A stretch of 31,922 nucleotides of DNA from JBKHXF01 sp046566145. GTDB lineage: Bacteria > Actinomycetota > Nitriliruptoria > Nitriliruptorales > Nitriliruptoraceae. Position numbers and translations under genes: made by a program. This document shows, in pieces, positions 23,772-30,319 of this stretch (the first letter of the stretch is position 1; each line of letters opens with the position of its first letter). The notes beneath the pieces are model-generated. The model searched no databases. It saw only the letters and a list, made by a program, of their open reading frames with translations, and was not told where the DNA came from. Location of the stretch: NCBI GenBank assembly GCA_046566145.1, contig JBKHXF010000024.1, forward strand, positions 1-31,922, read 5' to 3'.

Positions 23772-25535
23772 GTGCTGACACCCGACGAGATCGCCGCGCG
23801 CCAGTTCCTGGTCTCCCTGCGGGGGTACGACCGCGAGGAGGTCGCCGCCTTCCTCCGTGAGGTCGCCGACGAGGTTGCGACGCTCCGCGGCCGCGTCCGC
23901 GAGCTCGAGCGCGACCTCGAGGCCGCGCAGGCGTCCGGCGGCGCGGCGAGCGCCGTCCCGGTCGCGCGTGCCGAGGCGACCCCGGCCGCGTCCATCGACA
24001 CCCGCGAGGCACTGAAGCTCCTCGGTGAGGAGACGACCCGGATCCTGGTCGCCGCCGAGGACTCCGCGGCGGTGATCCGCCAGCGTGCGGAGGAGCGCGT
24101 CGCGGCCGAGCTCGAGACCGCCCGGCGCGAGTCCCGCGACGAGATCGAGGGGGCCCGCCGCACCGCGTCCAAGATCGTCGCCGACGCGGAGCGCCGGCGC
24201 GCCGTCATCGCCGAGGACATCCGCGGCCTCGAGGCCACGCGGGACCGCTTCCTCGGCGAGCTCCGCGTCGCGATGAAGGGGGTGCAGGAGTCGGTGCGCT
24301 CGATGCAGTCCGCCTCCGGCACGACCCAGATCGCCGGTGGCGGCGCCGACGCGCTGCCCGCCGGCGGGGTGGCCTCCGCCCGCGAGTCCGGCCCGTCCGG
24401 CGCGTCGACCGCCGGCGCGGACGACGACGAGGTCGCGACAGGCCAGGCCAGCGAGCCCGACGCCGACGCCCTCGACGGCGACACGGCGGCCCACGAGGGC
24501 GACGTCGCGTCCGCGCCGGTCGGGGTCGCCGGGACGATGGCCGATGACGACACCCCGCTGCGCCTCGACGAGGTCGAGGGCGAGCCGGTCGACGGCGACA
24601 CCGACGAGGAGCTCCTCGCCGCGGCCGCCGCGGTCGAGGTCCTCGACGCCGACGCCGACGCGCCCGATGGCGACGCCGCGGAGGACGACGCCCCGGATGG
24701 CGCAGCCTCGGACGACGGGGTCGAGGTGGACGACGTGCACTCGCTGGCGGACGAGACGACGGCCGACGAGGACGGGGACGTCGAGGCCGCGACCGAGGGG
24801 GACCCGTTCGACGCCGACCTCTCCGACGTCGAGTCGGACGACCGCGACCCCATCGGGATGCGCGCCCAGTCGCTCGGTGGCGTGCGCCCCGGGATGCTGC
24901 GACGGCTCAAGCGCGGCATGCAGGACGTCCAGAACGCCGTGCTCGACGCCGTGCAGAAGGGCGGCGAGGTCGACGGGATGCTGCCCTCCGAGGAGGACCT
25001 CGCCGAGCTCGCCTCGACCGCGCAGCTGTTCCTGTCCGCCGCCTACCGCGCCGGGCTCAGCGACGGCGCCGCGCTGTCCGGCGACGCCCTCGGCGAGGAC
25101 GAGACGGGCGATCCGTCGCGCGTCCCGGCGAGCGCCGCGACCTTCCAGTCGGTCCTCGCCCACGAGATCCGCTCGACGCTGCAGCCGTCGCTGCGCGCCG
25201 GCACCGAGGCCGGCGAGCCGGCCACGTCGCTGTCCGAGCGGGTCGGCGAGGTGTTCCGCGACCTCAAGGGACCCATCGTCGAGTCGCTGGTCGACGAGCA
25301 CCTCGCCAAGGTGTACGCGTCCGGCACCCTCGACCTGTGGCGGGCGCGAGGCGTGGAGCGCATCCGCTGGGTGCTCGGCGACGAGTCGCGCTGCCCCGAG
25401 AACCGCTGTCGCACCAACGTGACCGAGGGCGCCGCAGCGCCGGGCGACGAGTTCGCGTCCGGCGACCGCCAGCCGCCGGCGCACGACGGCTGCGCCTGCG
25501 CCCTGCTGCCCGCGCTCCCGTCCGCCGGGACGTGA
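23772..25535 (+). CDS. DivIVA-domain protein with phage head-protein-like C-terminus
   Basis: 587 residues from GTG 23772 (GGAG about 7 bases upstream). Residues 4-50 form a DivIVA N-terminal domain (LTPDEIAARQFLVSLRGYDR, then EEVAAFLREVADEV). Residues about 76-180 are a long coiled coil. Residues about 215-355 are strongly acidic and low in complexity. From about 363 a globular helical region runs to the end: VRPGMLRRLKRGMQDVQNAV, an EHLAKVYASGTLDLWR helix, then a Cys/His cluster CPENRC (C541, C546) with PPAHDGCAC (H571, C574, C576). That last block is laid out like the C-terminal domain of SPP1 gp7/Mu gpF-type minor head proteins (W-V-x-D-x-x-C...PxHxxCxC). DivIVA domains bind curved membrane at poles and septa. 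The combination is unusual; the role is unknown. Confidence 0.8.
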   Translation: MLTPDEIAARQFLVSLRGYDREEVAAFLREVADEVATLRGRVRELERDLEAAQASGGAASAVPVARAEATPAASIDTREALKLLGEETTRILVAAEDSAAVIRQRAEERVAAELETARRESRDEIEGARRTASKIVADAERRRAVIAEDIRGLEATRDRFLGELRVAMKGVQESVRSMQSASGTTQIAGGGADALPAGGVASARESGPSGASTAGADDDEVATGQASEPDADALDGDTAAHEGDVASAPVGVAGTMADDDTPLRLDEVEGEPVDGDTDEELLAAAAAVEVLDADADAPDGDAAEDDAPDGAASDDGVEVDDVHSLADETTADEDGDVEAATEGDPFDADLSDVESDDRDPIGMRAQSLGGVRPGMLRRLKRGMQDVQNAVLDAVQKGGEVDGMLPSEEDLAELASTAQLFLSAAYRAGLSDGAALSGDALGEDETGDPSRVPASAATFQSVLAHEIRSTLQPSLRAGTEAGEPATSLSERVGEVFRDLKGPIVESLVDEHLAKVYASGTLDLWRARGVERIRWVLGDESRCPENRCRTNVTEGAAAPGDEFASGDRQPPAHDGCACALLPALPSAGT

Positions 25536-25610
25536 CCCGCCGGCGGCGGCGCTCCGAACCCGGCACGATCGACCTGCAGCCGGATCACCCGCCCGCCCTC
25601 CCCGTGCACC

Positions 25611-25654
25611 CCCACGACGCTCGTGGGCCGCGTGCCCCCGAGGTCGGTGACCTC
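25611..25654 (+). promoter_or_regulatory. Two small hairpins upstream of the UPF0182 gene
   Basis: CCCACGA/TCGTGGG (25611-25627, 3-base loop) and GAGGTC/GACCTC (25640-25654, 3-base loop) lie in the 144-base gap between the DivIVA and UPF0182 genes. They could terminate the former or structure the leader of the latter; which one is not clear. Confidence 0.35.
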
Positions 25655-25679
25655 GTCCCCGGACCAAGGACCCTCCACC

Positions 25680-28562
25680 GTGCGTGACGCCATCAGGCAG
25701 CGCCTCGGACTCATCGTCGTCGGCGCCGTCGTCCTGGTGCTGGTGTTCGCGAACCGCATCGCCAACGTGCTCACCGACATCTGGTGGTACGAGTCGCTCG
25801 GCTACCGCGACGTCGTCACGACCGTCATCGGCACCCGGATCCTGCTCGGCGCCGTCTTCGGTGGGATCCTCGCGCTGCTGATCGCCGTGAACCTGCTGGT
25901 CGTGCGGCGCATCCGCCCGTTGTTCGTGCCCTCCACCCCGCAGCAGGCCGTCGTCGAGCGGTACCGCCAGCTCGCCGACCCGTACCTGCCGTGGCTCATC
26001 GCCGGCATCGCGGTGCTGTTCGGCTTCACGGCCGGGCTCGCCGTGAGCGCCGAGTGGGAGCCGTACCTGCTGTGGCGCAACGCCCAGAGCTTCGGGCAGC
26101 CGGACCCACAGTTCGGCCAGGACATCGGCTTCTACGTCTTCGAGCTGCCGTTCCTGAAGTTCGTGCAGTCGTGGCTGTTCACCTCGCTGGTGCTCACCGG
26201 GATGCTCACCGTCGGTGGGCACTACCTGCTCGGCGGCATCCGTCCGGAGAACCCGGGCGAGAAGGTGATGCCGAACGTCAAGGCGCACCTCTCCGCGCTG
26301 CTCGCCCTCATCCTCGCCGCCCGCGGCTGGGGCTACTGGCTCGACCGCTACCTGCTGAACTTCTCGCCCCGTGGCCAGGTCACCGGCGCGTCGTACACCG
26401 ACGTCAACGCGGAGCTGCCGGCCCTGAACCTGCTGCTGATCGTCACCGTCGTGGCGATCGCGCTGGTGGCGGTCAACGTCCGCCGGCGCGGCTTCCTGCT
26501 GCCCGGCGCCGCCGTGGCCCTGCTGGTGCTCGCCTCGATCCTGCTGCAGGGCGCCTACCCGGCGGCCATCCAGCGGCTGCAGGTCGACCCGCAGGAGCTC
26601 GCCCGGGAGCGCGAGTTCATCGAGCGCAACCTCGAGGCGACCCGGGCCGCCTACGACATCGAGGGCATCGACCTGCAGCGCTTCACGGTCGAGAACGACC
26701 TGTCGGCGTCCCAGGTCGAGGAGAACTCCGTCACCATCAACAACATCCGGCTGTGGGACGGCTCGGTGCTCGAGACGACCTACGCCGAGCTGCAGGCGCT
26801 GCGGCCGTTCTACCGCTTCCACGACGTCGACATCGATCGCTACGAGATCGACGGCGAGCTGCGACAGGTGATGCTCTCCACCCGTGAGCTCGACCAGTCC
26901 GGGCTGCCGTCCGAGGCGCAGAACTGGCAGAACCGCACGCTGTTCTACACGCACGGCTACGGCCTGGTGTCGAGCCGGGTGAACACCGCGACGGACGAGG
27001 GCCAGCCGGTCTTCCTGACCCGCGACATCCCGACCCGCGGGGCCGACGAGCTGCTGCCCGAGGTGGAGCAGGGCATCTACTACGGCGAGTCGCCGAACCT
27101 GCCCTACTCGATCGTGAACTCGCAGTTCGACGAGCTCGACTACGAGGAGCCGGGCGCCAACGAGCAGGTCCTGACGACCTACGACGGCGACGGTGGCGTC
27201 GAGCTCGGCGGCATCCTCCGCCGGGCCGTGCTCGCGCTGAACTTCGCCGACACCAACATCGTCCTGTCGAGCCTGCTCGAGCCGGACTCGCGGATGCTGT
27301 TCTACCGCTCCGTCGCCGAGCGGGTCCGCAACGTCGCGCCGTACCTGACCCTCGACCGCGACCCGTACCCGGTGATCCTCGAGGGGCGGGTGAAGTGGGT
27401 GCAGGACGCCTACACGACCTCGGCGTTCTACCCGTACTCCGAGCGCACCGTCCTGCGTGCCGAGCAGGACGTGACCGTCAACTACGTCCGCAACTCCGTG
27501 AAGGCCGTGGTGGACGCCCACGACGGCTCGGTCGACCTGGTCGTCGTCGACCCGGACGACCCGGTGCTGCAGGCGTGGCGCCAGACCTTCCCGGGGCCGT
27601 ACATCGACCTCGAGGATGCGCCGGAGGGACTGCAGGCGCACTTCCGTTACCCGCAGGACCTGTTCCAGCTGCAGTCGCAGGTCTACACGACCTACCACAT
27701 CCCCGGGGTCGACGCGTTCTTCTCGAAGGCCGACGCGTGGGAGATCCCGCGTGACGCGGCCCGCCTGCAGAACAACCCGAACCTGAACCCCGAGGCGACC
27801 CCGCTCGAGCCGTACTACCTGCTGATGCGCCTTCCGGGCGAGCAGGACGAGGAGTTCGTCCTCATCCAGCCGTACCTGGCGCGCGAGCGGCCGAACATGA
27901 TCGCGTGGCTGGCCGCCCGCTCCGACCCGGACCACTACGGCGAGCTGTTCGCGGTGCAGTTCCCGTCCGACCAGACGGTGCTCGGCCCGCAGCAGGTGCA
28001 GGCGCGGATCGAGCAGGAGGACGACATCTCGGCCTACATCACCCTGCGCTCGCAGGCCGGGTCGGAGGTCATCCGCGGCAACCTGCTCGTCCTGCCGATC
28101 GAGGAGTCGATCGTCTACGTCGAGCCGCTGTTCCTGCAGTCGCCCCAGGCCCGGATCCCCGAGCTCGCCCGCGTGGTCGTGGTGATGGGGGAGCGGGTGG
28201 TGTTCGAGCGCACGCTCGCCGAGGCGATCGCGTCGTTGGTCGGGGCCGAGCTCGACGACGGTGTGGTCGAGGGTGGTGGGTCCGCCGACGACGGCGAGGA
28301 CCCGGCACCGTCGCCGGACCAGCCGCTCGACGTCGACCGCCTGCTGATCGACGCGCTCGAGACCTTCGCCGAGGCGCAGCGCGCCCTGGAGGCGGGCGAC
28401 CTCGGTCGCTACCAGCAGCTCATCGAGGAGGCGCAGCAGCTCGTCGAGCGGGCGGCCGCCGAGTCGGGCCTGCCCGCCGGTGAGCTCGCGCCCGAGCCGA
28501 CGCCGCAGCCGACCGAGCCGGCGGCCACGGAGTCCGACGACGCGAGCGCGCTGGGACGCTGA
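25680..28562 (+). CDS. UPF0182 family membrane protein
   Basis: 960 residues from GTG 25680 with AAGGA about 9 bases upstream. The N-terminal third holds about seven membrane helices (starting LGLIVVGAVVLVLVFANRI), with family blocks ANVLTDIWWYESLGYRDV, FGQDIGFYVFELPF and YLLNFSPRGQVTGASYTDV. The long extracytoplasmic part has NNIRLWDGSVLETTY, YYGESPNLPYSIVNS and HDGSVDLVVVDPDDPVL, and ends in an acidic linker and a helical tail (about 880-950). The length matches the family (900-1000). These proteins are conserved across Actinobacteria; the mycobacterial member is Rv3193c. The molecular function is not established, although the fold and neighbours point to the envelope. It ends at a strong terminator. 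Confidence 0.93.
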   Translation: MRDAIRQRLGLIVVGAVVLVLVFANRIANVLTDIWWYESLGYRDVVTTVIGTRILLGAVFGGILALLIAVNLLVVRRIRPLFVPSTPQQAVVERYRQLADPYLPWLIAGIAVLFGFTAGLAVSAEWEPYLLWRNAQSFGQPDPQFGQDIGFYVFELPFLKFVQSWLFTSLVLTGMLTVGGHYLLGGIRPENPGEKVMPNVKAHLSALLALILAARGWGYWLDRYLLNFSPRGQVTGASYTDVNAELPALNLLLIVTVVAIALVAVNVRRRGFLLPGAAVALLVLASILLQGAYPAAIQRLQVDPQELAREREFIERNLEATRAAYDIEGIDLQRFTVENDLSASQVEENSVTINNIRLWDGSVLETTYAELQALRPFYRFHDVDIDRYEIDGELRQVMLSTRELDQSGLPSEAQNWQNRTLFYTHGYGLVSSRVNTATDEGQPVFLTRDIPTRGADELLPEVEQGIYYGESPNLPYSIVNSQFDELDYEEPGANEQVLTTYDGDGGVELGGILRRAVLALNFADTNIVLSSLLEPDSRMLFYRSVAERVRNVAPYLTLDRDPYPVILEGRVKWVQDAYTTSAFYPYSERTVLRAEQDVTVNYVRNSVKAVVDAHDGSVDLVVVDPDDPVLQAWRQTFPGPYIDLEDAPEGLQAHFRYPQDLFQLQSQVYTTYHIPGVDAFFSKADAWEIPRDAARLQNNPNLNPEATPLEPYYLLMRLPGEQDEEFVLIQPYLARERPNMIAWLAARSDPDHYGELFAVQFPSDQTVLGPQQVQARIEQEDDISAYITLRSQAGSEVIRGNLLVLPIEESIVYVEPLFLQSPQARIPELARVVVVMGERVVFERTLAEAIASLVGAELDDGVVEGGGSADDGEDPAPSPDQPLDVDRLLIDALETFAEAQRALEAGDLGRYQQLIEEAQQLVERAAAESGLPAGELAPEPTPQPTEPAATESDDASALGR

Positions 28563-28580
28563 CCCGGCCCACGCACCGCA

Positions 28581-28607
28581 CGAGGCGCCCCCACCGGGGG
28601 CGCCTCG
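28581..28607 (+). terminator. Terminator of the UPF0182 gene
   Basis: A perfect 12-bp stem CGAGGCGCCCCC / GGGGGCGCCTCG with an ACC loop, 18 bases after the stop codon. Confidence 0.8.
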
Positions 28608-28644
28608 TCGCCTTGCGGACACCGCACGGACGTCCGGAGCCGGG

Positions 28645-28674
28645 TTGGCTGTCCCCGCGCGGCGTGGGTACGGT
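28645..28674 (+). promoter_or_regulatory. Promoter of the initiator tRNA gene
   Basis: TTGGCT (28645-28650) and TACGGT (28669-28674) are 18 bases apart. The predicted start lies a few bases before the tRNA at 28687, so the primary transcript would have a very short 5' leader. Confidence 0.6.
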
Positions 28675-28686
28675 CGAGGACATCGA

Positions 28687-28764
<78 letters not shown>

Positions 28765-28767
28765 CGC

Positions 28768-28802
28768 AGAACCCCCGAGAACCACGTGTTCTCGGGGGTT
28801 CT
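28768..28802 (+). terminator. Terminator directly after the tRNA
   Basis: A perfect 15-bp stem AGAACCCCCGAGAAC / GTTCTCGGGGGTTCT with a CACGT loop begins 4 bases after the tRNA CCA. It is the strongest hairpin in the window. Because it is so close to the tRNA, it may belong either to the host locus or to the incoming element, depending on where the crossover lies. Confidence 0.8.
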
Positions 28803-28833
28803 GACGTTTGCGGGGGTCGTCCGCTTCGAGTCG

Positions 28834-28953
28834 CGCGGTCACAACGCGGTCACGTCAGCCGTGATCGCGCCGTGAGCGAGTGCTCGGGACGGCTGGTTCG
28901 GGCGCCTGTCGGCGCCCTGAACCTCGAGGTCGTCGTCACGCAGCGTGACCGCG
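28834..28953. repeat. Phased short repeats between tRNA and integrase
   Basis: CGCGGTCAC occurs at 28834 and 28845, 11 bases apart. Its exact reverse complement lies at 28945-28953, inside a region where a 7+1+7 palindrome GTCACGC-A-GCGTGAC spans 28935-28949. A related pair GCCGTGA sits at 28858 and 28869, again 11 bases apart, i.e. one helical turn. A further hairpin GGGCGCC/GGCGCCC is at 28900-28917. Such phased repeats beside an integrase gene suggest arm-type integrase or excisionase sites, or an operator controlling integrase expression. Confidence 0.5.
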
Positions 28954-29052
28954 GACGGCCCTCTCCTCCGGGTGAGCTCATGCGGCTGCGACCTGTCCAA
29001 CCCGATGGGTCCTTCGGTTCGTGCACTGAGCGCGTACCCGAAGGAGAGGATC

Positions 29053-30273
29053 ATGAAGGGATCCACGTTCAAGCGCTGCACCGTCTGCGACCGTGTCGTC
29101 AAGGGCAAGCGCTGCACCAACTGCACCTCGACGTCCGTGTCGTGGGGCTTCATCGTCGACATCGGCAAGGACGGTGACGGCAAGCGCCGGCAGCGCCGAC
29201 GCACCGGCTTCGCGACCGAACGCGACGCCGACAAGGCCCTGCAGGAGCTGCTGGCCTCGCTGGGCGACGGGACCGCGGTCGCACCGTCCACGATCACGGT
29301 GGCGGAGTACCTGACCGGGCAGTGGCTGCCGGCGGTGCAGCCGCCGAACCTGCGCGAGACGACTTGGATCGAGTACGAGCGCATGACCCGTCTGCACGTC
29401 GCGCTGCGGATCGGTGGCGTGCCGCTGCAGGACCTGAACCCGTCGCACCTCAACCGCCTGTACGCGGAGCTGCTCGGCAACGGCCGCGCCGACGGCGAGG
29501 GCGGACTGAAGGTCAAGAGCGTCCGCAACATCCACCTGATGCTCGGCAAGGCGCTCGGCGACGCGGTCCGCTGGGGACTGCTCAAGCGCAACGTCGCGCC
29601 GCTGGCTGATCCGCCGCCGGCCCGCGCCGCCGCTGCCGACCGCCGTGAGCGCATCCGGGTCTGGGAGGCCGAGCAGCTCGCCACGTTCCTCGACCACGTC
29701 CGCGACGATCACCTGTACGCGCTGTGGTTCGTCCTCGCGACGACCGGCATGCGACGTGGCGAGGCGCTCGGGCTGCGGTGGGAGGACGTCGACCTCGTCC
29801 AGGCGCGGCTGTCCGTCCGGCAGGCGCTGGTGTCGATCGACGGCACGCCGAAGCTACAGACCGTGAAGAGCCACCACAGCGTCCGCACCATCGACCTCGA
29901 CGACGACTCCGTCGCCGTGCTCCGGGCGCGGCGAATCGCTCAGGCCGAGCAGCGCCTCGCGGCCGGCGCCGGCTGGGAGGACCTCGGCCTGGTGTTCACC
30001 CGCGACGACGGCCATTGGGAGAACCCCGACTGGGTCGGCGAGCAGTTCCGCCGCCACGTCGCCGCAGCCGGGCTGCCCAGGATCAGGCCTCATGACCTGA
30101 GGCACACGCACGCCACGCTGCTGCTGAAAGCTGGCGTGAACCCGAAGGTCGTCTCCGAGCGCCTCGGCCACCACTCGGTCGCGTTCACCCTCGACACCTA
30201 CGCCCACGTGATGCCTGGCATGCAGCGGGAAGCCGCGAAGCTCTTCCGGACCTTCCTGGGCGGACTCGGGTAG
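29053..30273 (+). CDS. int: Tyrosine recombinase / integrase
   Basis: 406 residues from ATG 29053 behind an excellent AAGGAGAGG. A zinc-ribbon-like N-terminus has C9, C12, C21 and C24 (CTVC and CTNC). An arm-binding region follows (about 30-75, FATERDADKALQELLASLGD), then the SAM-like core-binding domain (about 80-190), then the catalytic domain with R234 (TGMRRGEALGL), H347 and R350 (HDLRHTHATLL), H373 (LGHHS) and the nucleophile Y383 (TLDTYAHV). All residues needed for activity are present, so the element may still be mobile. It is convergent with the nuclease gene, 46 bases between stops. Confidence 0.93.
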   Translation: MKGSTFKRCTVCDRVVKGKRCTNCTSTSVSWGFIVDIGKDGDGKRRQRRRTGFATERDADKALQELLASLGDGTAVAPSTITVAEYLTGQWLPAVQPPNLRETTWIEYERMTRLHVALRIGGVPLQDLNPSHLNRLYAELLGNGRADGEGGLKVKSVRNIHLMLGKALGDAVRWGLLKRNVAPLADPPPARAAAADRRERIRVWEAEQLATFLDHVRDDHLYALWFVLATTGMRRGEALGLRWEDVDLVQARLSVRQALVSIDGTPKLQTVKSHHSVRTIDLDDDSVAVLRARRIAQAEQRLAAGAGWEDLGLVFTRDDGHWENPDWVGEQFRRHVAAAGLPRIRPHDLRHTHATLLLKAGVNPKVVSERLGHHSVAFTLDTYAHVMPGMQREAAKLFRTFLGGLG

Positions 30274-30319
30274 CCAGGCGGCCTTCCGGGGGCGATGGCG
30301 ACCGCTTTGGACGGATCTT

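Noticed and set aside
23757..28622. A 1,621-codon open frame on the minus strand
   Set aside because: It is antisense to the DivIVA-domain and UPF0182 genes, which have clear family signatures. The frame is open only because stop codons are rare at this GC content.
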